From assembly GCA_015231375.1 (NCBI GenBank), contig JADGBT010000003.1:90730-154729 (forward strand): a stretch of 64,000 bases of DNA, in the 5' to 3' direction. The notes below the pieces were generated by a model. That model was not told the DNA's origin. It saw only the letters and a list, made by a program, of their open reading frames with translations, and did no database searches. This DNA comes from Magnetococcales bacterium. GTDB taxonomy: Bacteria > Pseudomonadota > Magnetococcia > Magnetococcales > Magnetaquicoccaceae. Of the stretch, positions 44,866 through 54,162 are shown piece by piece; position 1 is the first letter of the stretch, and each line of letters starts with the position of its first letter. The position numbers were made by a program, and so were the translations under genes.

Positions 44866-45020
44866 ATGACAGCATTCTCACCAACACGAATACAGGGATC
44901 CATATCCCAGGATTTTGCCTTTATGACAATTTCAAGAGCCGACACCAATCCGCACCAACCGATCACAACAATGATCTCGGATTATCATGATTTGTTTCAT
45001 TGTCGCACACACCAAAGAAC

Positions 45021-45061
45021 ATAAAAAAAGAACGCCAGCCTTTTCCCCGCGCCAGCGTTCT
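45021..45061 (-). terminator. Rho-independent terminator of the DJ-1 gene
   Basis: On the minus strand AAAGAACGC (45061-45053) and GCGTTCTTT (45033-45025) form a nine-pair stem around a 19-base loop and run directly into a T-tract (A-run at 45021-45027 on the plus strand). It is about 40 bases after the DJ-1 stop. Confidence 0.85.
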
Positions 45062-45101
45062 TTCTCCTGCTCTCACACGCCCACGACCCATTCTCCCAGG
45101 G

Positions 45102-45662
45102 TCAGCCCGCGCCCGGATACAGCAAATCCGCTGCCACCTGTTGACGGATCGCGGGTGTGGTCAACACCTCGATCAACGCCAAGGCAAAATCCATGGCGGT
45201 CCCAGGACCACGGGAGGTGATCACCCGACCATCGCGCACCACCGCCTCCTCCCGATACTCCAGGGTGGACAGATGCGCTTCCGGGATGCACTCCGGATAA
45301 CTGGTAGCCTTTTTCCCGGCCAAAAGCCCTGCATTGGCCAACACCATCGGCGCGGCGCAAATGGCGGCGACCATTTTTTCTTCCCGGTCCATGCGCTGCA
45401 ACAACGCCCGGATCCGGGGATCTTCGTCCAGATGGGTGGTGCCGGGCAGACCGCCGGGCAATACCACCATGTCGAACGCCTCCTCTCGCACCGCCTCCAA
45501 AGTAGTGTCCGGCACCAGCACCGTGCCACGACTACACGTCACCGGCCCGGCCTCCAGTCCGGCGGTCACCACTTCCACACCGGCGCGACGCAACAGATCG
45601 ATCAGGGTGACCGCCTCCAACTCCTCGCACCCGGACGCCACAGGAATCAATACCCGCTTCAT
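45102..45662 (-). CDS. DJ-1/PfpI family protein (YajL-like)
   Basis: A 186-residue DJ-1/ThiJ protein. The nucleophile-elbow Cys102 lies in AAICAAPMVLANAGLL, and the conserved Glu is in SGCEELEAVTLIDLLRR near the N terminus. GGLPGTTHLDEDP and SRGPGTAMDFALALIE near the C terminus are diagnostic of the YajL/DJ-1 clade. These proteins protect against oxidative and carbonyl stress; the exact reaction is disputed in the literature. Its ATG overlaps the stop of the upstream unknown gene (ATGA), and a strong terminator follows. Confidence 0.93.
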   Translation of the reverse strand: MKRVLIPVASGCEELEAVTLIDLLRRAGVEVVTAGLEAGPVTCSRGTVLVPDTTLEAVREEAFDMVVLPGGLPGTTHLDEDPRIRALLQRMDREEKMVAAICAAPMVLANAGLLAGKKATSYPECIPEAHLSTLEYREEAVVRDGRVITSRGPGTAMDFALALIEVLTTPAIRQQVAADLLYPGAG

Positions 45663-46336
45663 GCCTCACCTCCCGAACGATTCAAGACGGTTTGTCCGTG
45701 TTTCCACTCCTCCAGCAACGCCTTGACCTCCCGGTGCAAGGCGCGCTCCCCGGTTGGCCTCGGTTTGCCGACCGGAATCAAGACCGATGCCACAGGAGTC
45801 ACCGGAGTCACCGACGCCACAGGAGCCGACACAGGGGGACGTTCGGCCAGATCCACCAACGCCCGCACCGCATCCGCCGCGCTCCGGAGTCCCTTGCGTT
45901 GCCGATAGGTTTCCAGCAGTTGATGGGCATCCCGGGGCAGAGTGCGTCCCGCCATCTCCAGCAACTGCTTGACCGCCAACTCCATGGAACCCTGACCTTC
46001 GCCGAACACCCGATCCCGGTACTGTTTCAAGGCGTTGCGGGTCTCTTGGGAAAGCACCACCTCCGCCGAGCGTTTGGCCGCCTCGAACTGGACCTCCCGC
46101 AAATCCCCGAACATCATGGCGCGCAGTTTCGGCGAAACATGGCGATCCAGCCACGCCCCGAGCAGCGCCACGGCCCGCTCTTCCGCATCCGGAACTTCGG
46201 GGATGGCGTGGAAATTCTCCAAAGGCCAGCCGGAAACCGGAATCCGGCCCTTCTCCATCGCATTCAGGATGTACGACCGCACCGCGACGAAATTGGCCGC
46301 GTTCACAGTGTCGCCGGATTCGGCCTTGACGATCAT
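45659..46336 (-). CDS. Hypothetical protein coupled to DJ-1 gene
   Basis: I do not recognise this ~225-residue protein. It is mainly helical and charged (WLDRHVSPKLRAMMFGDLREVQ, in two halves; ETRNALKQYRDRVFGEG). A Pro/Val linker (VASVTPVTPVASVLIPVG) and a basic/acidic C-terminal helix (HREVKALLEEWKHG) follow. No signal or membrane segment is present. MIVKAESGD at 46336 is taken as the start, with AAAGGGAG directly before it; an in-frame ATG at 46522 would add 62 residues. The four-base overlap with DJ-1 suggests a shared stress-related role, which is inference only. Confidence 0.55.
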   Translation of the reverse strand: MIVKAESGDTVNAANFVAVRSYILNAMEKGRIPVSGWPLENFHAIPEVPDAEERAVALLGAWLDRHVSPKLRAMMFGDLREVQFEAAKRSAEVVLSQETRNALKQYRDRVFGEGQGSMELAVKQLLEMAGRTLPRDAHQLLETYRQRKGLRSAADAVRALVDLAERPPVSAPVASVTPVTPVASVLIPVGKPRPTGERALHREVKALLEEWKHGQTVLNRSGGEA

Positions 46337-46613
46337 GCTCCCTTTGCCCTCCAGGTCTGAACTTGATAAATCTATTGAACTATCAGTGAGTTTGGCATCA
46401 CACTCCCCATGCGTCAACGGATTTCCCCCCAGGATCACAAAATGATGCCGATCCGAATCCTCGCAAGAAAACACCGTCGGCAATGGCAACCCACGCCATG
46501 GGGTGCTATACTCGAAAATCATAACAAGGAATCAGACGAAAAGCCCTCGACGCGCAACCAGCACCCGCGCCGATGACGTGTTCACTCCTGTTCAACACCG
46601 GTATACTGTGTCA

Positions 46614-47873
46614 ATGGATAAAATCATCGTTCGGGGCGGTCATGCCCTGCGGGGGACCATCCCCATCAGTGGGGCCAAAAACGCCACCCTGCCCGCCCTC
46701 GCCGCCACCCTGCTCACCGGCGATCGCATCCACCTGTCGAACATTCCCCACCTCAAGGATGTGACCACCATGCTGGAGCTGCTCGGTCAGCACGGGTCGG
46801 CCATCACCGTGGACGAACGGCTCGGCGTGGAGATCAACAACAGCGGAGTCAACAACTTTCGCGCCCCCTACGATCTGGTTCGCACCATGCGCGCCTCCAT
46901 CCTGGTCATGGGCCCCCTGGTGGCCCGACACGGCATGGCGGAAATCTCCCTGCCCGGCGGCTGCGCCATCGGCTCCCGACCGGTCAATCTGCACATCGAA
47001 GGACTGCGCAAGATGGGAGCGGAAATCACCCTGGACGAAGGCTATATCCGCGCGCGCGCCAATCGTCTGCACGGGGCCACCATCTATCTGGATCCGGTCA
47101 CGGTCACCGGCACCGAAAACCTGATGATGGCCGCCGCCCTCGCGGATGGCCGCACCATCCTGGAAAACGCCGCGCGCGAGCCGGAAGTCTCGGATCTGGC
47201 CATCTTCCTGAACAAAATGGGCGCGCGCATCCAGGGGGCGGGCACCTCGACCCTCATCATCGACGGCGTGGAGGAACTCCACGGCACCCAGCACCGCATC
47301 ATTCCGGATCGCATCGAAACCGCCACGTTCATGGTGGCGGCGGCGGTCACCCACGGCGACATCACCTTGACCGACGCCGATCCCGAAACCCTGGAAACCC
47401 CCATCCAGAAACTGCGGGATGCCGGCGTCATCGTGGAATTCCCGGAACCGGATCGCATCCGCATCCTCGCTCCAGATCCGCTCAAACCGGTCGATCTCGA
47501 AACCAGCCCCTACCCCGGATTTCCCACCGATCTTCAGGCGCAGATGCTGGTGCTCAACAGCCTGGCCCAGGGGGTCAGCCGGATCGCCGAAACCGTCTTC
47601 GAAAACCGTTTCATGCACGTCTCCGAACTGCAACGCCTGGGCGCTGACATCCGCATCCATGGCAACATCGCCGAAGTCCACGGCGTCGATCATCTGCTGG
47701 GCGCTCCGGTCATGGCCACGGATCTGCGGGCTTCGGCCTCTTTGGTGCTGGCCGGACTGGCCGCCCGTGGCGCCACCGTCATCTCCCGCGTCTACCACAT
47801 CGACCGGGGATACGAACGCATCGAGGAAAAATTACACGCCCTGGGCGCCGACATCCAGCGCACCAGCGCCTGA
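46614..47873 (+). CDS. murA: UDP-N-acetylglucosamine 1-carboxyvinyltransferase
   Basis: MurA commits UDP-GlcNAc to peptidoglycan synthesis by adding enolpyruvate from PEP. The 419-residue length is exact for the E. coli enzyme. It opens with [22 protein letters not shown] (two parts: [17 protein letters not shown]), which provides the substrate-binding Lys/Asn. The catalytic Cys is C117 in [12 protein letters not shown], so the enzyme should be fosfomycin-sensitive (the Cys is not replaced by Asp). The ATG at 46614 is the family start. It is followed by hisH after 52 bp. Confidence 0.97.
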   Translation: MDKIIVRGGHALRGTIPISGAKNATLPALAATLLTGDRIHLSNIPHLKDVTTMLELLGQHGSAITVDERLGVEINNSGVNNFRAPYDLVRTMRASILVMGPLVARHGMAEISLPGGCAIGSRPVNLHIEGLRKMGAEITLDEGYIRARANRLHGATIYLDPVTVTGTENLMMAAALADGRTILENAAREPEVSDLAIFLNKMGARIQGAGTSTLIIDGVEELHGTQHRIIPDRIETATFMVAAAVTHGDITLTDADPETLETPIQKLRDAGVIVEFPEPDRIRILAPDPLKPVDLETSPYPGFPTDLQAQMLVLNSLAQGVSRIAETVFENRFMHVSELQRLGADIRIHGNIAEVHGVDHLLGAPVMATDLRASASLVLAGLAARGATVISRVYHIDRGYERIEEKLHALGADIQRTSA

Positions 47874-47925
47874 ACCCGTCAACCCGACTCGCCAACCCCT
47901 TGCAACGCGCTCCAATGGCACACCC

Positions 47926-48561
47926 ATGATTACGGTCATCGATTACGGTTCGGGCAATCTGCGCTCCGTGGCCAAGGCCCTCGAAGCGGCGGGAGGCCGC
48001 GTCTCGGTCAGCGGCCGACCCGAAGATCTCCAGCAGGCCGACCATCTGGTCCTGCCCGGCGTGGGGGCCTTCGCGGACTGTCGCCGCAACCTGGAATCCG
48101 CCGACCTCATCCCGCCGATCCTCGACCACATCCAGGCGGGCAAACCCTTTTTGGGCATCTGCGTGGGCATGCAACTGCTGTATGCCGAAGGTCACGAATT
48201 CGGCATCCATCCCGGACTCGCGCTGCTGCCCGGTCAGGTGGTGCGCTTCTCCAACACGATGCCCGATCCCCACGACCCGACCCAACGGCTCAAAATCCCC
48301 CACATGGGCTGGAACCGCATCCATCCCACCCGGCCCCATCCCCTGTGGCACGGCATTCCCGACGCCACCCACTGCTATTTCGTCCACTCCTACCACGGCC
48401 AATCCGACAACCCGGAGACGGTCGCGGCCTGGTGCGACCATGGCATCCGTTTCCCGGCGGCCGTGGCCAAAGACAACCTCTTCGGCACCCAGTTCCACCC
48501 GGAAAAAAGCCAGGAAGCCGGACTGCGATTGCTGAAAAATTTTGTGGAATGGAGACCTTAG
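47926..48561 (+). CDS. hisH: Imidazole glycerol phosphate synthase, glutaminase subunit
   Basis: HisH hydrolyses glutamine and channels ammonia to HisF. The 211-residue class I amidotransferase has DYGSGNLRSVAKAL at the N terminus, the oxyanion/nucleophile segment FLGICVGMQLL (Cys79), and the His-Glu pair in FGTQFHPEKSQ near the C terminus. It starts 52 bp after murA and three bases separate it from hisA. The ribosome binding site is weak, so it may depend on transcription from murA. Confidence 0.97.
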   Translation: MITVIDYGSGNLRSVAKALEAAGGRVSVSGRPEDLQQADHLVLPGVGAFADCRRNLESADLIPPILDHIQAGKPFLGICVGMQLLYAEGHEFGIHPGLALLPGQVVRFSNTMPDPHDPTQRLKIPHMGWNRIHPTRPHPLWHGIPDATHCYFVHSYHGQSDNPETVAAWCDHGIRFPAAVAKDNLFGTQFHPEKSQEAGLRLLKNFVEWRP

Positions 48562-48564
48562 ACC

Positions 48565-49311
48565 ATGATCCTCATCCCGGCCATCGACTTGAAGAACGGT
48601 CAATGCGTGCGCCTGTTCCAAGGCGAAATGCAACAAGCCACAGTCTACTCCGATGATCCTGGCGCCATGGCGGGCCACTGGCAATCCCTGGGCGCCAAAC
48701 GGCTGCATGTGGTCGATCTCAACGGAGCCTTCGCCGGAGAACCGGTCAACTCCAAGGCCGTGAGCGCCATCCTGGCCGCCTTGACCATTCCGGTGCAACT
48801 CGGCGGCGGCATCCGCACCCTGGAAACCATCCGCCTGTGGCTGGAATCCGGCATTCACACCGCCATCCTCGGCACCATCGCCTGCCGCGATCCCCAACTG
48901 GTCAAAGAGGCCTGCCGCCTGTATCCCGGTCGGATCTCGGTGGGCATCGACGCCCGCGATGGCCACGTGGCCGTGGAAGGATGGTCCACCACCACCGACA
49001 TCACCGCCTTGGATCTGGCCCGCCGCTTCGAGGATGTGGGCGTGGCGGAGATCATCTTCACCGACATCTCCAGAGACGGCGCCCTGACCGGACCCAACAT
49101 TCCCGCCACCCGCGCCCTGGCCGAGGCGATCAGCCTGCCGATCATCCTGTCGGGTGGCGTGTCGAGCCTGGAAGATATCCACAACGCCCACGCCCACGCC
49201 GGCCCCTTTGCCCATGGAGGCCGGATCTCCGGCATCATCACCGGCAAGGCGATCTACGATGGACGACTGGATTTCCAGGCTGCGGCCCGCTGGCTGGAAA
49301 CAGCGGATTGA
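48565..49311 (+). CDS. hisA: ProFAR isomerase
   Basis: HisA isomerises the ProFAR aminoaldose to the PRFAR aminoketose in histidine synthesis. The 248-residue TIM barrel shows both half-barrel aspartates: D8 in [17 protein letters not shown] and the second in [14 protein letters not shown] near 128-133. The phosphate loops are VQLGGGIRT and ILSGGVSS. It follows hisH after three bases. The gap to hisF (115 bp) contains a hairpin and T-run. Confidence 0.97.
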   Translation: MILIPAIDLKNGQCVRLFQGEMQQATVYSDDPGAMAGHWQSLGAKRLHVVDLNGAFAGEPVNSKAVSAILAALTIPVQLGGGIRTLETIRLWLESGIHTAILGTIACRDPQLVKEACRLYPGRISVGIDARDGHVAVEGWSTTTDITALDLARRFEDVGVAEIIFTDISRDGALTGPNIPATRALAEAISLPIILSGGVSSLEDIHNAHAHAGPFAHGGRISGIITGKAIYDGRLDFQAAARWLETAD

Positions 49312-49363
49312 TCGTATTGAGAATGAAAAGAAAGAATAAGAATTAGTGAAAGAAATCAAAATC

Positions 49364-49400
49364 CTGGGGGATGAATCCCCCAGACCCCCTCTTTTTTTTT
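49364..49400 (+). terminator. Hairpin plus T-run between hisA and hisF
   Basis: CTGGGGGA (49364-49371), loop TGAA, TCCCCCAG (49376-49383) form a perfect eight-pair stem, followed by ACCCCCTC and nine T (49392-49400). It has the outline of a Rho-independent terminator, but the seven-base gap before the T-run is long, and it lies inside a his operon. It may be a dispersed intergenic repeat or an attenuating element. Confidence 0.55.
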
Positions 49401-49426
49401 AATGGTGAAAGGCGTAAAGGTGCCGC

Positions 49427-50218
49427 ATGCTTGCCAAACGCATCATTCCCTGTCTGGATGTCCGCGAAGGCCGGGTGGTCAAAGGGGTTCAATTTGAAAA
49501 CCTCCGGGACGCCGGCGACCCGGTGGAAGCCGCGCGCCGTTATGACGCGGAAGGCGCGGACGAACTCACCTTTCTGGATATCACCGCCTCCCACGAAAAC
49601 CGTGATACCATTCTGGATGTGGTGCGCCGCACCGCCGAACAGGTATTCATTCCCCTGACCGTCGGAGGTGGAGTGCGGGTCAACGACGACATCCGCCGTC
49701 TGCTGCAAGCCGGAGCCGACAAGGTGGGCATCAACACGGCGGCGGTCTTTCGTCCCGAGTTCGTGCAAGAAGCGGCCAACCAGTTCGGATCCCAATGCAT
49801 CGTGGTGGCCATCGACGCCAAATGCACGGCCCGGGACGCAACCAACCGCCCGATCCGCTGGGAAATCTTCACCCATGGAGGCCGCAAGCCCACTGGACTG
49901 GATGCCATTGCCTGGGCCAAACGCATGGAGGAACTGGGGGCTGGCGAAATTCTGCTCACCTCCATGGACCAGGATGGCTCCAAGAACGGTTACGACCTGG
50001 AACTCACCCGCACCATCGCCGACTCGGTTACCATTCCGGTGATCGCCTCCGGGGGGGTCGGCACCATGCAACACATGCTCGAAGGCTTGCGCGCCGGACA
50101 CGCGGATGCCGTGCTGGCCGCTTCCATTTTCCATTTTCGTCAACACACCATTCCGGAGGTCAAACGTTATCTCCGCGATCAGGGTGTGGAGGTCCGTCTG
50201 CCCAAGGAGTCCCCATGA
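49427..50218 (+). CDS. hisF: Imidazole glycerol phosphate synthase, cyclase subunit
   Basis: HisF uses ammonia from HisH to convert PRFAR to imidazole glycerol phosphate and AICAR. The 263-residue TIM barrel has the catalytic Asp in [15 protein letters not shown] (near residue 11) and the second in [15 protein letters not shown] (near 185). Phosphate loops are VGGGVRV and ASGGVG. It opens with [11 protein letters not shown], the standard HisF start. Four bases overlap with hisI. Confidence 0.97.
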   Translation: MLAKRIIPCLDVREGRVVKGVQFENLRDAGDPVEAARRYDAEGADELTFLDITASHENRDTILDVVRRTAEQVFIPLTVGGGVRVNDDIRRLLQAGADKVGINTAAVFRPEFVQEAANQFGSQCIVVAIDAKCTARDATNRPIRWEIFTHGGRKPTGLDAIAWAKRMEELGAGEILLTSMDQDGSKNGYDLELTRTIADSVTIPVIASGGVGTMQHMLEGLRAGHADAVLAASIFHFRQHTIPEVKRYLRDQGVEVRLPKESP

Positions 50219-50607
50219 ATCCCCTGCCCAATCTCGATGAACTGAAATTCAACAATCTGGGTCTGATCCCCGCCATCGCCCAGCAATACGATACCGGCGA
50301 AGTGCTGATGATGGCCTGGATGAACCGGGACTCCCTGATCGAGTCCCTGCGCACCGGCGTGGCCTGCTACTGGTCCCGCAGCCGCCAGAAGTTCTGGAAA
50401 AAAGGCGAAACCTCCGGCCATGTGCAAAAAATCAAGGCCATCCGCACCGATTGTGATCAGGATACGCTGCTGCTGCTGATCGATCAGGTCGGAGTGGCCT
50501 GTCACACCGGTCGCCGCAGTTGTTTCTTTCTGGAGGCCTCCCCCGGCACCTGGAAGGCCATCGCCGCTCCGGAACTGGATCCCAGCCAGATCTACGCCCC
50601 CAAATGA
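50215..50607 (+). CDS. hisI: Phosphoribosyl-AMP cyclohydrolase
   Basis: HisI opens the purine ring of phosphoribosyl-AMP. The 130-residue stand-alone enzyme (not fused to HisE) shows [29 protein letters not shown] near 51-70 and the zinc/metal ligands in [10 protein letters not shown] and [12 protein letters not shown]. The ATG overlaps the hisF stop by four bases, and the stop overlaps hisE by four bases, so the three genes are translationally coupled. Confidence 0.96.
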   Translation: MNPLPNLDELKFNNLGLIPAIAQQYDTGEVLMMAWMNRDSLIESLRTGVACYWSRSRQKFWKKGETSGHVQKIKAIRTDCDQDTLLLLIDQVGVACHTGRRSCFFLEASPGTWKAIAAPELDPSQIYAPK

Positions 50608-50936
50608 ACACGCCTCCCAGCGCCGCCGACATTCTCCAACGACTCTATCCGCTGCTGGTGGCGCGCAAACAGGCAGACCCCTCCACCTCCTACGTCGCCG
50701 CACTCCACGCCAAAGGCCTGGACAAGATCCTGGAAAAAGTGGGCGAAGAGGCGGTGGAGACCCTGCTGGCCGCCAAAAACCGTCTCCCCGCCCCCATCAT
50801 CCATGAAACCGCCGATTTATGGTTTCACACCCTGGTGATGCTCGCCCATCTGGAGATCCCGGCGGAACAGGTGCTGGAAGAGTTGGCCAGACGTTTTGGC
50901 ACACCCGGACATCCTGAATCCCCCAAACCCTCTTGA
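50604..50936 (+). CDS. hisE: Phosphoribosyl-ATP diphosphatase
   Basis: HisE hydrolyses phosphoribosyl-ATP to phosphoribosyl-AMP. The 110-residue all-helical MazG-like protein carries KILEKVGEEAVETLLAAK near 47-64 and HETADLWFHTLVMLAH near 72-87, the conserved acidic metal-binding helices. It overlaps hisI by four bases and ends the his gene run; a 327-bp region without genes follows. Confidence 0.95.
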   Translation: MNTPPSAADILQRLYPLLVARKQADPSTSYVAALHAKGLDKILEKVGEEAVETLLAAKNRLPAPIIHETADLWFHTLVMLAHLEIPAEQVLEELARRFGTPGHPESPKPS

Positions 50937-51263
50937 AAGCATCGTTTCCCCGCCACCTCATCACCAGACCTGCGCCACACCGCTCCGCCTGACGACACTC
51001 CCATGGCTGCCCGCCAATCAACAACCAGAATAATCTTTCACGATTCCGCTTTCTGCTGCCTTGCACAAAATCCACTTGCGCATTCCCAAACAGATGCTTA
51101 ATATGGTGTCAATTAAATCATATTCAGGAAAAATTAAGGAACATTAATAATTTTTAATATATATTAATGCAAATCTTTGTGTGCAAGATCTGTTTTTGTC
51201 AAAATACGTACAACTAAAGATTTCAATTATCTGGCAGGCATTTCATCAAACCAAAGGAAAAAT
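50937..51263. other. 327-bp AT-rich non-coding region
   Basis: No gene, strong hairpin or clear promoter was found. The first ~140 bases are of normal composition. From about 51095 to 51200 the sequence is very AT-rich, with repeated AATTAA/TTAATA words, in contrast with its surroundings. This is a likely site for the promoter and any regulator of the CNNM gene pair downstream. Confidence 0.5.
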
Positions 51264-52829
51264 ATGGAAACCACACTCTCAGAACCCGGTCTGGTACAAA
51301 ATTTGGAATTACTGCTGCGCATACTTCTGCAAATCATTCTTCTTTCCGCATCGGCATTTTTCTCAGGATCCGAAGCCGCACTTTTTTCGTTAAGCCGCAT
51401 CGATCTGGAACGATTCCGCAACACCCGCCATCCCATGTCGGAACGCATCCACATGCTTTTGGATGAACCCCGACGCCTGATCATTTCATTGTTATGCGGC
51501 AACGAACTGGTCAACATCGCCTCATCGGCCAACATGGCGGCCCTGCTGCTCATGTTTTTCAGCGAGGCCGACACCCAATGGATCAACATTCTCGTCATGG
51601 TACCCATGCTGTTGCTGGTGGGTGAGGTCACCCCCAAGACCTATGCGGTCACCTTTCCTCATGTCTTTGTCTGCCATTTATCGGCGCGTCTGCTGCCGGG
51701 ATGGATCCGTCTCATCACCCCGTTGCGCACGGCGGTACGCTTCGTGGCCGATCGGGTAACCACTTTCATCGTCGGCGAGGCCATGAAACGGGAAAACATC
51801 CTCCATCTCGACGAATTCCGCACCCTGGTCGAAGAGAGCGAAGCCTCCGGCATCATCGACGCCACCGAACGGGTGTTGATCGACAACATGCTCAAAGCCT
51901 CCCAGACCCAGGTCTATCACATCATGACTCCACGCACCTCCATGATCAGCCTGGACGCCGACCAACCCCTTCCGGAACTCTTCGAGGCATTCCGACGCAT
52001 TCGTCACCCCCGCGTTCCGGTCTACCGCCACAACAGAGACAATATCGTCGGATTCTTGCACTCCGAAGATCTGCTGCGCCTGCGCCGCCACAATACCAAT
52101 CTCTCCAGAATCGCGCTGCGCACCATTCTCAAACCGGCCCATTTCGTTCCGCCGACCAAAAAGGTGGATGAACTGTTCGAATACTTCCAACGCAACAACA
52201 CGCGGGTTGCTGTGGTATTGAGCGAATACGGCGGCGTGCATGGCATCATCACCTTGAAAGATGTCCTCACCTTCATTTTCGGGGAGATTTCCGGCAGCAA
52301 AGGGGAGGTGCCCAACTATCGGGAAGAAGAAGGAGCCTACATCGTGGCCGGGGATATGCGTTTGGAAAAGTTCAACGATGTCACCGGATACAACATCAGC
52401 GATCCACTGATGTACACCATCGGCGGCGTGGTCTTCCGTCTCTTCGACCGCCTGCCCCACGAAGGGGAAACCATCGTGGACGAAAACCTCCGCTTCACCA
52501 TCCTGGAAATGGAGGGATTGCGCATCAAAACCTTGTGTGTCATGCCGGTCGGTCTCGACGCGGAAGATTCTTTCGAGCCAATTGTCCTGGAAAATCCCGG
52601 TTCCGGCGCCGTGGCCGTGGAAGACGCCTTCGACCGCAGAGCCATCAGTGAAGACGGTTCCGAATCCGATAACGATGAAACCGACAGCCAGAATCCGACC
52701 CATTATTGCCCGCTGGACGACCCTCATGAGGAGGAAAATCAATCTGCCATGACCCAAATCCACTGCGCAACGGACGCGCACGTTGTGGATCCCACCCCCG
52801 CCCAACCCACCGCCCATGGCAAGGAGTGA
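51264..52829 (+). CDS. CNNM/CorC-type membrane protein (first of pair)
   Basis: 521 residues. An N-terminal CNNM (DUF21) domain with three or four membrane helices has the signature SASAFFSGSEAALFSLSRID near 25-45 and LLVGEVTPKTYAV near 115. A CBS pair follows (~210-330; YHIMTPRTSMISL, VVLSEYGGVHGIITLKDVL) and then a CorC_HlyC FAD-like domain (~345-430; GDMRLEKFNDVTGYN). The last ~90 residues are an acidic, His-containing tail. The family is linked to divalent-metal (Mg/Co) export and haemolysin-like annotations. The ATG at 51264 follows AAGGA. The second CNNM gene starts three bases after the stop. Confidence 0.9.
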   Translation: METTLSEPGLVQNLELLLRILLQIILLSASAFFSGSEAALFSLSRIDLERFRNTRHPMSERIHMLLDEPRRLIISLLCGNELVNIASSANMAALLLMFFSEADTQWINILVMVPMLLLVGEVTPKTYAVTFPHVFVCHLSARLLPGWIRLITPLRTAVRFVADRVTTFIVGEAMKRENILHLDEFRTLVEESEASGIIDATERVLIDNMLKASQTQVYHIMTPRTSMISLDADQPLPELFEAFRRIRHPRVPVYRHNRDNIVGFLHSEDLLRLRRHNTNLSRIALRTILKPAHFVPPTKKVDELFEYFQRNNTRVAVVLSEYGGVHGIITLKDVLTFIFGEISGSKGEVPNYREEEGAYIVAGDMRLEKFNDVTGYNISDPLMYTIGGVVFRLFDRLPHEGETIVDENLRFTILEMEGLRIKTLCVMPVGLDAEDSFEPIVLENPGSGAVAVEDAFDRRAISEDGSESDNDETDSQNPTHYCPLDDPHEEENQSAMTQIHCATDAHVVDPTPAQPTAHGKE

Positions 52830-52832
52830 CTC

Positions 52833-54098
52833 ATGGATCTCTTGATTGATCTGCTTATCATTCTGGTCTTTCTGCTGCTGAAGGGATTCTTCTCCGGCTC
52901 GGAAATCGCCATGGTGAACTGCGACAAACTGAAATTACGCCATATGGCGAAGATGGGCAATCACGGGGCGCAAAAGGTTCTCAACTTCTACAAGACTCCG
53001 GACATCATTCTCGGCACCACCCTGGTCGGCACCAACATCGCCACGGTCACCATCTCCACCATGGGGGCTCTGATTTTCATCAATCTGTTCGGTTCTGCCG
53101 GTGATATTCTGGCGGTGCTGTTCTTCACGCCGTTTCTGCTGATTCTCGGTGAAATCGTTCCCAAAAGCATCTACCAGCAACGCTCGGACACCATTGCCAC
53201 CTACATCATCTATCCTCTGCGCTTCTTCTCGATCCTGTATTCCCCGGTGATTTTCATTTTCAGCCGCATCGCGCGACTGGTCACCCGACTGGTGGGGGGC
53301 AACATCAAGCCCAAAGACGGCTTCATCACCCGGGAGGAGTTGCGGACCCTGCTGGACATCTCCGAAACCCCCACCCACAGCCGACGCTTCGACAAGGAAC
53401 GGGTCAAACGGATCATCCGCTTCGCCGATACCACCGTAGGCGAAGCCATCACCCCGCTGGCCGAAGTGGTCGGTCTGCCAGACACCGCCAGCATGAAAGA
53501 GGCCATGGATACGGTCTGGCGCACCGGATTCAACCGTCTGCCAGTCTACCACGGCAACATGACCAACATTCATGGCATCCTGACCCTGGATACCTGGACC
53601 CTGCTCGATCCGGAAACCGAAAAACGTCCGATCCAGGACTTCATCCATCCGACGCTGTTCGTCTCTCCTAAACAAACCATCGATCAGGTGCTGCCCATGC
53701 TGAAAAGCCGTCCCCGGGACCATCTGGCGGTGGTGGTGGACGAATTCGGTTCAGCCACCGGCATCCTGACCATGGAGGACATCTTCGAAGAGGTGGTGGG
53801 TGAAATCAATGTGGGATACGACTTCGAGGAATACCAACCCAAAAAACGCCATCGCATCCAGACCCTGGTGGAAGGCTCATCCTATCTGGCCGATGGACGC
53901 ACGCCCATCTCACAACTCAACGATCAACTGCACTGCTCACTCCCGGTGGATCAGGCGCACACTATCGGAGGTTTTCTGATCAGCCGACTCAAACAGATTC
54001 CTGCCCAAGGCGACTTCGTACAAGAAGACAACATTCGTCTCACCGCCAGCGAGGTCAACGAACGCTGTGTCAACAAAGTCCTGATCGACATGGTGTAA
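52833..54098 (+). CDS. CNNM/CorC-type membrane protein (second of pair)
   Basis: A 421-residue paralogue of the preceding gene. The CNNM domain has FLLLKGFFSGSEIAMVNCDK near 12-31, GTNIATVTIS and LILGEIVPKSIYQQRS. CBS pair landmarks are EAITPLAEVVGL and VVVDEFGSATGILTMEDIFEEVVG (VVVDEFGSATGILTMED). The C-terminal CorC_HlyC domain is near 345-420. Because it sits three bases after its partner, the two proteins probably form a heteromeric transporter; this is inference from arrangement. Confidence 0.92.
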   Translation: MDLLIDLLIILVFLLLKGFFSGSEIAMVNCDKLKLRHMAKMGNHGAQKVLNFYKTPDIILGTTLVGTNIATVTISTMGALIFINLFGSAGDILAVLFFTPFLLILGEIVPKSIYQQRSDTIATYIIYPLRFFSILYSPVIFIFSRIARLVTRLVGGNIKPKDGFITREELRTLLDISETPTHSRRFDKERVKRIIRFADTTVGEAITPLAEVVGLPDTASMKEAMDTVWRTGFNRLPVYHGNMTNIHGILTLDTWTLLDPETEKRPIQDFIHPTLFVSPKQTIDQVLPMLKSRPRDHLAVVVDEFGSATGILTMEDIFEEVVGEINVGYDFEEYQPKKRHRIQTLVEGSSYLADGRTPISQLNDQLHCSLPVDQAHTIGGFLISRLKQIPAQGDFVQEDNIRLTASEVNERCVNKVLIDMV

Positions 54099-54124
54099 AA
54101 GACCAGACACCACAAGACAACACC

Positions 54125-54138
54125 TGCCGGTTTCCCCC
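54125..54138. terminator. GC-rich hairpin between convergent genes
   Basis: TGCCGGTT (54125-54132 region) pairs with AACCGGCA at its far side, and the C-run/G-run between them extends this to a ~14-pair stem with a six-base loop. It lies between the converging CNNM and mechanosensitive-channel genes and probably serves both strands. A-run on the right side gives T on the minus strand only before the stem. Confidence 0.55.
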
Positions 54139-54162
54139 TGCGCGGGGGGGAACCGGCAAAAA

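Noticed and set aside
51061..51104. TTGCGC-17-TAATAT as promoter of the CNNM pair
   Set aside because: Only three and four matches to consensus; too weak in AT-rich DNA.
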